Under the pieces are notes generated by a model, which had not been told where the DNA came from, did not search any database, and saw only the letters and a program-made list of their open reading frames with translations. This document shows, piece after piece, positions 27,319 to 35,399 of a DNA stretch of 52,865 nucleotides (positions within the stretch are counted from its first letter, which is position 1; every line of letters begins with the position of its first letter). A program made the translations under genes and the position numbers. Origin of the DNA: Spirosoma fluviale (lineage in GTDB: Bacteria; Bacteroidota; Bacteroidia; Cytophagales; Spirosomataceae); the NCBI GenBank assembly GCA_945885545.1, contig CAMCYZ010000002.1, positions 1 through 52,865 of the forward strand, written 5' to 3'.

Positions 27319-30159
27319 TTAATCTTCCCATCTGCTTTTTTTAACTTTTGCCGTAATGCCCTTCATGTTGTAAGTATAAGTAACCATGAAATATCTAGAG
27401 AGTGTCTGCGAAATAGAACTGCTTATGACATTCTGAAATGCATTCTGATTCACCCTCACATTGCGTTTGAAGGCATCGTAAAGGCTCAGTCTAATCTCAG
27501 ATTTCTTGTTTTTGCCTACAACTTTGTATGTACTCAAATTCAAAATTGGCACGTGTTGGTTAAAGCCCAACTTGTTGTTTTTAAAATGCGTATAATTAAA
27601 ATCAGTTGTAAAGAAAATCAACTTGGGCAACTGCAAAACCATATTTGACTGCACCGAATTGTTGAAAAATCTCTGGTTTTGATTGGTTGAGATGGAATAA
27701 CTTGCATTGTTTATACCAGCATTGGCGGATATAAACCACGAGAACCAGTCTATCGGCGTAAGGTCTAACCTTGTTCCGAGATAGAAATTCTCGCCTTTAT
27801 TTTCGTTCAACACATTGTTGATATACATGAGATTCTTCGAAATTCCGGTGCTGGCGTTAAGAGCCATAGCCACCTTGGTTTTCTTTATAGGAAATCCAAA
27901 ATAGGTGTAAACATTAAAATTATCGCCGCCCGAAATATTCTCTGGAGTATAAACTGTAGAAAGATCATTGTTCACTTGTTGGTTTAATATTACCTGATTT
28001 TTATATCTTGTATAACTTACTCCAGCGTTCAGATTAATAAACGAAACCGGATTAAAAACATAATAATACAGATTGGAATTATAGGTGGTAGTAGGCAGTA
28101 GATTCGGATTTCCTTTTCTGACAAACATCGGGTTGGAGTTGTCTATAAATGGCTGCAAATCTCTGATACGAGGAGCATTTAGTCCCACATTATAATCAAA
28201 ATTCAAGTATCTACTATTTTTCAAGTCATAGTTTACAGAGACATTTGGCAATAAGGCTCTGTAGGTATTTTTGATGATTCCGATTTCGGACTGACCTTGG
28301 TTATTGTAAAATTTACCTCTAATGTCAAATTGCTGAGCGGCTATTCCTCCTGAAATATTGAGTCCCTTGGCATTGAAACGCAAGGCTGTTCCCACTCTGT
28401 TGAACAAGATGTTGTTCTCAAAATATCTACTGAGTGAATCAACCCTCGGCTCGCTATCTGCAAAAAGGTCAAAAACATCACGATCCACCTTTTGACCTAG
28501 ATTACTAAAGTTATAAAAAGTTTCCAAAACAACCTTTTTGCTCAATGGTTCCATGAACAATAAGCTACTTTTTATCTCATTTGAGCCGGAAAGTCCCAAA
28601 ACATTTTGATTCAAATTTCTGATATTTGAACCAAACGGAAATTTTTCTCCCACTACTGAATATTCATTAAAAATGGCCGTTTGATTGGCGTTTTGGTCAC
28701 TATTATTCTTATTGTAGGTTCCTGAAATAGCAAAATTCCTGCCTTTTTTCATGAATTTATGACGGTAAATGGCCGAACTAGACAAAATGAAACTCGTGGC
28801 ATCAAAAACATTGCTAGATGCCTGATTTCTGAATCGTTCATTGCTTGTATTTAAAAAGTCTATGCCGTTTACAGAAGACTGCGTTCTGTTGCCTACTCTT
28901 CCGTTTACGTTCAACACAAAAGTATTCAACGAGTCGAGCTCCTTCTCTAATCTCACGCTCATCCTGTGATTTTGAGAGTAATTTCTATTAAAACTCGAAT
29001 CCGCCCTAAAATAATTTGATGTTGGCAAAAAGTACTGAGAGTTGGTAAGTTGGTCAAGGGTTTGGTCTGTTTGGTTGAAGAAATAATTAGAACTCACTTT
29101 GGTTTTCTTGGTGTCATAATTATAGTTCATACCACCCGCATAGTTCTTTGAAAATCCCTGCCCTGGGCCCCAAGTCTGTGGTATTTCTAGATTATCATCA
29201 TTGTCGTCGTCACCCCCAAAACTAAAAAACCGCATGCCTCCTTGCGAAAATCCAAAGTCGGCGTTGTCGTTCCAGTTATAAGACTGGCTTCCCTTAAAAT
29301 CCTGATAATCGTTGTTTGAAAGGCCGGTCTGATTGATGTTGTTACCAAAACCCACTACTGCAAACTGATTTTTAGTGTCAAATTTATTATAATTAGCCTT
29401 ACCCATCACGCGTTGGTCAGAACCTGCTCCGGCAGTTGCCTTGCCAAATCCACCCTTTTTAAATTCCTCCTTCAGTTCTAGATTAACCGTCTTTTCTCTT
29501 TTCCCGTCTTCCACACCTGTCAACTTAGCCGACTCCGATTTATCATTAAATACCTGCACTTTATTAATGGCCTCGGCTGGAAGGTTTTTAGTGGCCAACT
29601 TGGGATCATCCCCAAAGAAGCGTTTGCCATCTACGGTCACTCTTTTGACCTCCTCTCCCTGAGCTTTAATGTTACCTTCAGCGTCTATTTGCACGCCAGG
29701 AAGTTTCCGAAGCAAATCTTCTACCGAAGAACCCGGTGGTACTTTAAATTTGCTGGCATCATACTCAATGGTGTCGCCTTTGAAACTCATCGGAGCCTTC
29801 GCCGTTCGAACAACCACCTCAAAAAGCTCCTTTTGAATAGGTTTCAATATCAACTGCCCGAGGTCTTTTTGTAAAACAGCCGGGTCAAACTTGATCAAAT
29901 CTTGTAAAGGAACAAAGCCAACAAAGGTAGCTTTGAGTAAATAATCCTGTTTTTTGAGGTTTTTAAAAATGAAATTGCCGTCCGTATCAGCCCTAACGAA
30001 AGTTATCATGGACGAGTCCGAAGGAGACAGCAATAAAACTGTTGTGAAGGAGAGCGGAGCTTTGTCAGAATCAATCAGTGTGCCTTTGATACTGTAGGAT
30101 TGTGCAAAAGTCGTTGTGGCCAAACATAATGCGGCCAACAGGGGTAATAGTTTTTTCAT
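27319..30159 (-). CDS. TonB-dependent-receptor-like outer-membrane beta-barrel protein
   Basis: A 946-residue protein. Signal peptide 1-19 (ending TTFAQS). Residues about 20-110 are a carboxypeptidase-regulatory-like beta domain (SYSIKGTLIDSDKAPLSFTTVLL). Residues about 115-240 are a plug-like domain (VPPGSSVEDLLRKLPGVQIDAEG, VTVDGKRFFGDDPKLATKNLP). The rest is a long barrel of aromatic strands. This is the outer_membrane_beta-barrel group related to SusC/TonB receptors; a TonB box is not obvious. Cotranscribed with the GLPGLI gene 14 bases downstream. A truncated relative lies at 25133-26300. Confidence 0.88.
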   Translation of the reverse strand: MKKLLPLLAALCLATTTFAQSYSIKGTLIDSDKAPLSFTTVLLLSPSDSSMITFVRADTDGNFIFKNLKKQDYLLKATFVGFVPLQDLIKFDPAVLQKDLGQLILKPIQKELFEVVVRTAKAPMSFKGDTIEYDASKFKVPPGSSVEDLLRKLPGVQIDAEGNIKAQGEEVKRVTVDGKRFFGDDPKLATKNLPAEAINKVQVFNDKSESAKLTGVEDGKREKTVNLELKEEFKKGGFGKATAGAGSDQRVMGKANYNKFDTKNQFAVVGFGNNINQTGLSNNDYQDFKGSQSYNWNDNADFGFSQGGMRFFSFGGDDDNDDNLEIPQTWGPGQGFSKNYAGGMNYNYDTKKTKVSSNYFFNQTDQTLDQLTNSQYFLPTSNYFRADSSFNRNYSQNHRMSVRLEKELDSLNTFVLNVNGRVGNRTQSSVNGIDFLNTSNERFRNQASSNVFDATSFILSSSAIYRHKFMKKGRNFAISGTYNKNNSDQNANQTAIFNEYSVVGEKFPFGSNIRNLNQNVLGLSGSNEIKSSLLFMEPLSKKVVLETFYNFSNLGQKVDRDVFDLFADSEPRVDSLSRYFENNILFNRVGTALRFNAKGLNISGGIAAQQFDIRGKFYNNQGQSEIGIIKNTYRALLPNVSVNYDLKNSRYLNFDYNVGLNAPRIRDLQPFIDNSNPMFVRKGNPNLLPTTTYNSNLYYYVFNPVSFINLNAGVSYTRYKNQVILNQQVNNDLSTVYTPENISGGDNFNVYTYFGFPIKKTKVAMALNASTGISKNLMYINNVLNENKGENFYLGTRLDLTPIDWFSWFISANAGINNASYSISTNQNQRFFNNSVQSNMVLQLPKLIFFTTDFNYTHFKNNKLGFNQHVPILNLSTYKVVGKNKKSEIRLSLYDAFKRNVRVNQNAFQNVISSSISQTLSRYFMVTYTYNMKGITAKVKKSRWED

Positions 30160-30324
30160 TTTTCAAATTAGTTTCTAATGGTTTGCAAATTGTAACGGGT
30201 TTCTCTATCAAAAAAATGTAACGTATGGATTTTACATTATTTAACAATTGTTTGCTTAACAAAAGTTAAAAAACATACGGAATGCAATGAAAAGAATTTA
30301 TTTACAAAACTAAAACATTAGTTT

Positions 30325-30951
30325 TTATAAAATATTGTTGAGGTTCGAAAATTTTTTTAAATCCTCTTCTGTATCAATGTCGCTGAGTTTGGGCAAGAAG
30401 TTGCAGTTGTACGAATATGAATTAATAACCTCAATGGCATCCTGAGCCACATGCTCATGGCTCCAAGTTTTATTCAGAAAAACGTCTTGTAGGAAATTAG
30501 ACGAGTTGATTTTCCCAAAATTAAAACCGATGGCATAATAGCCGCCATCGTGAGAAGGACCCAAAACCGTTTCTGAGTTTTCGAGGCACTCAAATCCTGC
30601 GTTTAGGATTTCGGTACTTATCTCATAAATATCACTTCCTACAATTAAGACTTTGGAGTAGCCCATTTCTTTGGCTTTCTCAAATGCCGAAAGCATTCTT
30701 TGTCCTAAGTCAGGGGATTGGTTTTGGAGGTTTTTTTGGAAAATATCGTTTTCCCAAATGTCTTTTTCATCTACAAATGAAGAATAAAACAAAAGTTTGT
30801 CGGCTTTCACATTCAAAGATTTGTTATGAATATTTACGAGCAATTTTTGAAAGACTTCAAGAGCCTTATCATCACCAATGGTGGCTGCCAATCGGGTTTT
30901 TACCTTACCGAGTTCTGGGTTTTTGATGAAGATGAGGAGTGCTGATTTCAA
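30325..30951 (-). CDS. DUF2064/TIGR04282 family GT-A-type glycosyltransferase
   Basis: A 208-residue cytoplasmic protein. The N-terminus LLIFIKNPELGKVKTRLAATIG is the nucleotide-sugar-binding opening of TIGR04282 proteins (KNPxxGxVKTRLA). VLIVGSDIYEIS takes the place of the DxD region, and LGPSHDGGYYAIGF is the second hallmark. Such proteins are often annotated as glycosyltransferases of arsenosugar-like pathways, but most have unknown substrates. It ends the minus-strand run that starts with the PIN module (15-base gap), with no obvious functional link to it. Confidence 0.8.
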   Translation of the reverse strand: MKSALLIFIKNPELGKVKTRLAATIGDDKALEVFQKLLVNIHNKSLNVKADKLLFYSSFVDEKDIWENDIFQKNLQNQSPDLGQRMLSAFEKAKEMGYSKVLIVGSDIYEISTEILNAGFECLENSETVLGPSHDGGYYAIGFNFGKINSSNFLQDVFLNKTWSHEHVAQDAIEVINSYSYNCNFLPKLSDIDTEEDLKKFSNLNNIL

Positions 30952-30966
30952 TCTTTATAGAGGATT

Positions 30967-31368
30967 TTATTCGAGGAATCCATTTGGTGTTAATATAGGA
31001 ATATTTTTATACGGATTTAGTATTAGCAAATCATTATCACCAGAAACAATAAAATCCGAAGAATGCTCAAAAGCCAAAGCCAGAATTTTGTTGTCTTTTG
31101 GGTCTCTACAAACTTCCACCACTATATTTACCTTTACAAATTGAGTGGAGTGAAAATAATTAATCAAAAAAATGGACTTATCAATTTCAGAAAAATATTT
31201 AGAAAATTTTGGCCTACTCAAAACTTCCACAAGTTCTTTATAGCATTCTAAAGAACTAATGATTTGATGGTTCAAAAGTGCTTTCTCGTAAGCCAATCTT
31301 GATTTAGATGTTTTAAAAAGTAATGCACTTACTAAAACATTGGTATCAAATTCTATCTTCTTCATCAA
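30967..31368 (-). CDS. PIN-domain toxin of a type II toxin-antitoxin pair
   Basis: A 133-residue PIN-domain protein: FDTNVLVSALLFKTSKSRLAY at the N-terminus (first acidic residue D8 with TNV), an acidic YKELVEVLSRPKF segment, and ILALAFEHSSDFIVSGDNDLL near the C-terminus. These are the conserved acidic positions of the PIN nuclease fold, which cleaves RNA with Mg2+; the family is the PIN group TIGR00305. It overlaps the antitoxin gene by 23 bases, typical of such pairs. Met2 (31365) is an equally possible start. Confidence 0.85.
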   Translation of the reverse strand: MMKKIEFDTNVLVSALLFKTSKSRLAYEKALLNHQIISSLECYKELVEVLSRPKFSKYFSEIDKSIFLINYFHSTQFVKVNIVVEVCRDPKDNKILALAFEHSSDFIVSGDNDLLILNPYKNIPILTPNGFLE

Positions 31369-31573
31369 GTAGTTCTTGAAGTTTCTCCTCTGTTAAGCCT
31401 TTATTTTGGGCATCTATCGAGATTTTATCCATTATGGCCAATAGTTGAAGTTTGTAATCTATGTCTTCAGCTGGAAGTATTATCACCTCCAACCGCTTTT
31501 TTTGATATTCTTTGGGAATCCTAATTACCAAGGTATCATCAGTACCCTCATAATATTCTCTAAATGCATTCAT
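31346..31573 (-). CDS. Antitoxin partner of the PIN toxin
   Basis: A 75-residue protein. The segment DDTLVIRIPKEYQKKRLEVIILP is the usual N-terminal half of small antitoxins paired with TIGR00305-type PIN toxins (a beta-strand DNA-binding or dimerisation region). The C-terminal half is a charged helix (KGLTEEKLQELLDEEDRI) that probably wraps the toxin. It precedes and overlaps the toxin by 23 bases. Confidence 0.8.
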   Translation of the reverse strand: MNAFREYYEGTDDTLVIRIPKEYQKKRLEVIILPAEDIDYKLQLLAIMDKISIDAQNKGLTEEKLQELLDEEDRI

Positions 31574-31651
31574 GTAAAATACTTTTTAACCAATATAGAA
31601 ATTCTAAACGGATTTTAGGAAATAAAAAATTTCAGCAATTTCAATGAAATT

Positions 31652-32227
31652 TCAAACCAAAAACACCACTAACCCCCTAGCTCCATGAGCTCCAAGAACC
31701 AAGGACTGTTCTATATCTGCTGTTTTAGATGGACCAGCCAAAAACACACCAAAGCCATATTCTGCTGAGCCCATCTGCTCATAAGCCTGATGCATGGTAG
31801 GTAGAATGGCCGATTTTTCGATAATGATTGCCAAATATTGTGTTATAAACGGGGCTACGCGTTGACCCATTTCGGTTTCTGTCAACCATATTGCCCCGTT
31901 TTCGGCCACTGCAAATTGCCCTTTTATGATTAAAAAATCAGCATCTTTTAAGGTATGCGGGTCAGCTATTTGCCAGTCTTTATTTTCCGAAAACTCTGGC
32001 AAAGTAGAGATTACTCTGGCATTGATAGGATAATTGGAGACAATGAATTTTTTAATTTCCTCAAAATCAGAAACTTGCAAAACCGTCCCACCTATTCCTT
32101 CCAAAATTTCGGTGAATTTCTGTACCAAATCATATTGTTCTGTGCCCAAAACCGATAAATCTGGTAAGGGCAGCAGTTCTGGTTGATTCTGCTTTATTTT
32201 AGAAAGTATGTTGTCTCTGCTGCTCAT
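31652..32227 (-). CDS. lutC: LUD-domain protein, L-lactate oxidation subunit
   Basis: A 191-residue LutC-type protein: SRDNILSKIKQN at the start, then the LUD domain with ADFLIIKGQFAVAENGAIWLTETE and a C-terminal GPSKTADIEQSLVLGAHGARGLVVFLV, the usual LutC ending. LutABC is an iron-sulfur complex that oxidises L-lactate to pyruvate. The Met at 32227 was chosen over 32266 because the first 13 residues of the longer frame are encoded by an intergenic repeat. Last gene of the lut group. Confidence 0.9.
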   Translation of the reverse strand: MSSRDNILSKIKQNQPELLPLPDLSVLGTEQYDLVQKFTEILEGIGGTVLQVSDFEEIKKFIVSNYPINARVISTLPEFSENKDWQIADPHTLKDADFLIIKGQFAVAENGAIWLTETEMGQRVAPFITQYLAIIIEKSAILPTMHQAYEQMGSAEYGFGVFLAGPSKTADIEQSLVLGAHGARGLVVFLV

Positions 32228-32237
32228 ATTACAATAT

Positions 32238-32280
32238 AACCTCACCCCTAAATCCTCTCTCCACAAGGAGCGGGGACTTA
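32238..32280. repeat. Pyrimidine/purine-rich intergenic repeat between lutB and lutC
   Basis: The sequence CCTCACCCCTAAATCCTCTC followed by CCACAAGGAGCGGGGACTT has CTCC...GGAG complementarity. It resembles a common short intergenic repeat of Bacteroidota genomes (CCTCACCCCTAA...GGAGAGGGG type). It fills the whole lutB-lutC gap. Confidence 0.6.
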
Positions 32281-33720
32281 AATGTATTTTTTATTTTTCC
32301 TATTCTTTTTATACCAATCTCTAAAGCTTTCTTCCGGCGGCTCGGGCATTTCACGCTGTTTGTACCATGGATTCAGGCTGTTATTGACCAAAAACGGCAA
32401 TTTATCCATCAACATTCTTCCTACTTTTCCTGAAAACTTAAAAATACCTGGATTTGACAAAACTGTTGACATCCCTTTCATAGCCAAGGTTTTAGAGGTT
32501 GGAGTATAACCTTCTTGCACCAAAACCTGTCGCCATTTGTACAATTGTTGGTGTATATCAATTTTAACCGGACAAACATTGCTACAAGAACCACAAAGTG
32601 TACTCGCAAAAGGCAAATCAGCGTTGGCCCGCATATCCAGATTTGGTGCTAAAATGGAGCCAATAGGCCCCGCTACAGCACTGTGATAGCTATGTCCTCC
32701 ACTTCTTCTATACACAGGGCAAGTATTGAAACAAGCTGCACAACGAATACATTTCAATGAATTCCTGAAATCTTCTCGTCCCAACTGTGTTGAACGACCA
32801 TTATCCACAATCACAATGTGCATCTGTTGGCCATCACGAGGCTTTTTAAAATGGCTTGAATAAGTGGTTATCGGTTGACCAGTTGCACTTCTAGCCAAAA
32901 GCCTCAAGAATACGCCAAGGTGTTTTTTCTGCGGAATTATTTTTTCGAAACCCATACTGGCTATATGAACATCTGCCAAATGGGCACCCATGTCGGCATT
33001 GCCTTCGTTGGTGCAAACCACAAATTCTCCCGTTTCGGCCACTGCAAAATTTACTCCAGTCAGGGCAATCGGTCGGGTCAAAAACTTATCTCTCAGGTGC
33101 TGACGAGCTGCTTCGGTCAAATATTGGGGATCTTTATTTCCTTTTTCAGTACCTAGGTGTTTGTGAAACAATTCACCGATTTCTTCTTTTTTCCAGTGAA
33201 TACATGGCATTACGATATGCGAAGGAGGCTCCTCTGCCAACTGCACAATTCTTTCCCCCAAATCCGTATCTATAACTTCAATGCCTTTTTCTGCCAAAAA
33301 CTCGTTCATGTGGCACTCCTCTGTCAGCATCGACTTGGACTTAACCATGCCTTTGAATGTATCTTTAGGAATATTTCCTCCGTAATAATCCGAAATAATT
33401 CCGAAAACTATCTCATTGTGTTCTTGGGCGTCTTTTGCCCAATGGGTTTTTATACCGTTTTTTAAGGCATTCTCTTCAAATTGCAACAAATAATCGTGCA
33501 TGTTTGAGAGTACATTATTTTTAATCTGAGAAGCTGTTTCACGCAAAAGCTCCCAATCATTTATCTGAAAAGCCGCTTTATCTCGTTTTTGCCGAACGAA
33601 ATATAGCGTTTCGTCATGCCAAGTGGTACGATCAAAGTCTTTATTAAATATTTCAGCCGCTTTGCTATGGCTAAGAAGTTGTGAGTTGTGAGTTATGAGT
33701 TGTTTACTATTTTTGCTCAT
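32278..33720 (-). CDS. lutB: LUD-domain iron-sulfur protein, L-lactate oxidation subunit
   Basis: A 480-residue LutB. The core begins SHSKAAEIFNKDFDRTTWHD, close to the usual N-terminus of the family, and continues LYFVRQKRDKA. A LUD domain follows (about 60-300, with GVNFAVAETGEFVVCTNEGN). Two 4Fe-4S motifs are present: C324-x2-C327-x2-C330-x3-C334 (CIRCAACFNTCP) and C376-x2-C379-x3-C383 (CGSCSNVCP). Residues 7-15 (QLITHNSQL) are encoded by the right inverted repeat of the inserted element at 33677-34183. The only ATG is inside that element, overlapping the end of the four-helix-bundle gene by 14 bases, so the N-terminal ~17 residues look acquired. Confidence 0.92.
   Translation of the reverse strand: MSKNSKQLITHNSQLLSHSKAAEIFNKDFDRTTWHDETLYFVRQKRDKAAFQINDWELLRETASQIKNNVLSNMHDYLLQFEENALKNGIKTHWAKDAQEHNEIVFGIISDYYGGNIPKDTFKGMVKSKSMLTEECHMNEFLAEKGIEVIDTDLGERIVQLAEEPPSHIVMPCIHWKKEEIGELFHKHLGTEKGNKDPQYLTEAARQHLRDKFLTRPIALTGVNFAVAETGEFVVCTNEGNADMGAHLADVHIASMGFEKIIPQKKHLGVFLRLLARSATGQPITTYSSHFKKPRDGQQMHIVIVDNGRSTQLGREDFRNSLKCIRCAACFNTCPVYRRSGGHSYHSAVAGPIGSILAPNLDMRANADLPFASTLCGSCSNVCPVKIDIHQQLYKWRQVLVQEGYTPTSKTLAMKGMSTVLSNPGIFKFSGKVGRMLMDKLPFLVNNSLNPWYKQREMPEPPEESFRDWYKKNRKNKKYI
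33677..33702. repeat. Right inverted repeat of the lutA-lutB insertion
   Basis: On the plus strand, AGTTGTGAG units in tandem. It is complementary to 34158-34183 at 22 of 26 positions. It encodes lutB residues 7-15. Confidence 0.75.
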
Positions 33721-34069
33721 TACTTTCTAAAGATTTTATTAAACCTCGAATTATTTTTGACGTTTCTTCACACAATTCTTGCAATTCCACAACTTCTTTT
33801 TCTTTAGCAAATTTTAATCTTTTAGCTAGGTAAAGCATAGACTTAACTTCTGAACATGAGCCTTTGGATATATATAAAAACCTTACAAACTCTTTTTTTG
33901 AATATCTATCAAATCCTTCTGCAATATTGTTAGATATAGATACCGAAGCTCTACATATTTGATCTCTAAATCCGAAATCTTTAAGATTATCAAATTTATT
34001 ATAAATTCCGGCGGCAATATCTTGAGCTTTTTGCCATGCAATTAAATCTTCAAATGCAATAATTTTCAT
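33707..34069 (-). CDS. Four-helix-bundle protein (23S rRNA intervening-sequence / S23 type)
   Basis: A 120-residue all-helical protein of the S23 family (TIGR02436): FEDLIAWQKAQDIAAGIY at the start, then GFRDQICRASVSISNNIAEGFDR and the KKEFVRFLYISKGSCSEVKSMLYLAKRL signature. These proteins were first seen inside intervening sequences of 23S rRNA genes and occur as stand-alone genes in Bacteroidota. They form pentameric or similar helical assemblies and are related to Avd of diversity-generating retroelements; a cellular role is not established. Here it sits between lutA and lutB, flanked by inverted repeats, and its 3' end overlaps the lutB start by 14 bases. Confidence 0.9.
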   Translation of the reverse strand: MKIIAFEDLIAWQKAQDIAAGIYNKFDNLKDFGFRDQICRASVSISNNIAEGFDRYSKKEFVRFLYISKGSCSEVKSMLYLAKRLKFAKEKEVVELQELCEETSKIIRGLIKSLESNEQK

Positions 34070-34157
34070 TTCTTTTTATGTTTTAATTATAAATGAAATT
34101 TAAACAAAACCACCTCAATCTCAAAACTAAATCTCAAAACTCACAACTAAAAACTCG

Positions 34158-34183
34158 CAACTCATAACTCGGAACTCGGAACT
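34158..34183. repeat. Left inverted repeat of the lutA-lutB insertion
   Basis: On the plus strand, AACTCATAACTCGGAACTCG-type units. It contains the lutA stop (34162-34164) and codes for the last lutA residues VPSSEL. Looser copies of the same unit extend to about 34118. Confidence 0.75.
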
Positions 34184-34890
34184 ACAATCGCTTGATTTAA
34201 AATTTCTGCTATATGCATTACTTTCAACGGATGCTTTTCTCTACGAATAATACCTTCCATGTGCATCAGACACGAGGTATCTCCACCGGTGAGGACTTCA
34301 GTCCCGTTTTTTAGATGGTCTGCAAGCCTATCTTGCCCCATTCTTACCGAAACAGCTTCTTCGGCCACACAAAAGGTACCTCCAAAACCACAACATTCGT
34401 CTTTTCTATCCAAGGTAACCAAATCCAAGCCCTTAAGGTTTTTTAGCAATTGCTCTGGTTTCGAGAAAAACGGTGCATTGAGTTCGGACATTTGACTTAA
34501 ATGCAGTCCACGTTGACCATGACAACTTTGGTGCAAACCTACTTTATGCTTAAACTCTCCTTCAATGCTTTCAATTTTTAGAATATCTGTAATAAACTCT
34601 ATCAATTCATAAATTTTTCCTTTCAAAGGAATATGCTCTTTTATGTGTAAAGTACAGCTCCCCGAAGGAGATACCACATAATCATACTCGTTAAAATTAT
34701 CCTGAAAGAGTTTGGTACAATCGCCCGTAATATGCTCATAACCAGAGTTGGCCATCGGTTGTCCGCAGCAAGTTTGATTTTGCGGAAAAACTACTTCACA
34801 ACCCAATTTTTCGAGTAATTGCAATGTGGCAATACCTACCTTAGGGTAGAATTGATCAATATAACACGGTATAAATAGAGCTACTTTCAT
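34162..34890 (-). CDS. lutA: Cysteine-rich Fe-S oxidoreductase, L-lactate oxidation subunit
   Basis: A 242-residue LutA with two CCG domains (Cys-rich Fe-S or heterodisulfide-reductase-like): IPCYIDQFYPKVG and NQTCCGQPMANSGY in the first, HQSCHGQRGL and KDECCGFGGTFCVAEE in the second. Part of the LutABC lactate-oxidising complex. The true family end is near MHIAEILNQ; the final residues VPSSEL come from an inserted repeat. Its ATG overlaps the stop of the gene upstream by four bases (34887-34890). Confidence 0.93.
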   Translation of the reverse strand: MKVALFIPCYIDQFYPKVGIATLQLLEKLGCEVVFPQNQTCCGQPMANSGYEHITGDCTKLFQDNFNEYDYVVSPSGSCTLHIKEHIPLKGKIYELIEFITDILKIESIEGEFKHKVGLHQSCHGQRGLHLSQMSELNAPFFSKPEQLLKNLKGLDLVTLDRKDECCGFGGTFCVAEEAVSVRMGQDRLADHLKNGTEVLTGGDTSCLMHMEGIIRREKHPLKVMHIAEILNQAIVVPSSEL

Positions 34891-35399
34891 TTGGAATATT
34901 TAGAAGATAAGGAACCAAAATATTTGATAATTTCATTGAAGTTGGGATTATCAATTTTGATTATTAAAGAACTAAAAATTCTATTCTGCTCATTATCAAA
35001 AATTTCGGCGTCAATTTTAAAATATTCATCCCCTTTAAACATTTCAACCCATCTATCAAATTTTCTCTTTCTGGCTGATTCTCTCGAATCAGAAGAATCA
35101 ATTATATATACCACTGTACTTCGTCCAAACCTATCAAAAAAGTCCTTATAAATTGCAGCAATTGTGTTTGGAATTAAACTATCAAAAACAATTTTTGAAC
35201 TATTTGAATGATTCAAAAAATCAATAATAAACTCATAAGAATTTGGTCTTACTGAAATCAGGTCTGAGAATATGTAACTTGATTCTTTAAACTTTATTTG
35301 ATAGAAATAGCCATTGTTTGTCTCAAAGAAATAAGATTTATCCTTTCCTTCTTGATATTGAAATTCGTAAAAATCCTTAACCGAGAATTTATCTTGCAT
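34887..35399 (-). CDS. Uncharacterised protein, possibly DUF6169-like
   Basis: A 170-residue soluble alpha/beta protein. It begins MQDKFSVKDFYEFQYQ, continues with alternating strands (YFFETNNGYFYQIKF) and has a strongly charged block STVVYIIDSSDSRESARKRKFDRW, which I associate weakly with the Bacteroidota DUF6169 group. No catalytic motif was recognised. The Met at 35399 was chosen over 35453 because the extra 18 residues overlap the end of a small upstream gene in another frame. Its start overlaps that small gene by 11 bases and its stop overlaps lutA by 4, so the three are in one transcript. Confidence 0.6.
   Translation of the reverse strand: MQDKFSVKDFYEFQYQEGKDKSYFFETNNGYFYQIKFKESSYIFSDLISVRPNSYEFIIDFLNHSNSSKIVFDSLIPNTIAAIYKDFFDRFGRSTVVYIIDSSDSRESARKRKFDRWVEMFKGDEYFKIDAEIFDNEQNRIFSSLIIKIDNPNFNEIIKYFGSLSSKYSK

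Larger units (their letters stand above)
33677..34183 (-). mobile_element. IVS-like insertion with a four-helix-bundle gene between lutA and lutB
   Basis: Two imperfect inverted repeats of 26 bases (33677-33702 and 34158-34183, 22 of 26 positions complementary, with a perfect 13-base core CAACTCATAACTC) bracket a 120-residue S23-type gene. The repeats are made of tandem AACTC(A/G)NA-like units. In the lut transcript they could pair into a long stem with the small gene in the loop, like the stems that hold intervening sequences in bacterial 23S rRNA. The left repeat encodes the last six residues and stop of lutA. The right repeat lies in lutB codons 7-15. No target duplication was found. The mobile nature is an inference. 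Confidence 0.6.

Noticed and set aside
32228-32266. Longer start for lutC (13 extra residues MWREDLGVRLYCN)
   Set aside because: Those codons fall in an intergenic repeat; the Met at 32227 matches the family start.
33677-34183. Diversity-generating retroelement around the four-helix-bundle gene (Avd relative)
   Set aside because: No reverse transcriptase and no template/variable repeat pair were seen near it; the flanking repeats are inverted and made of short units.
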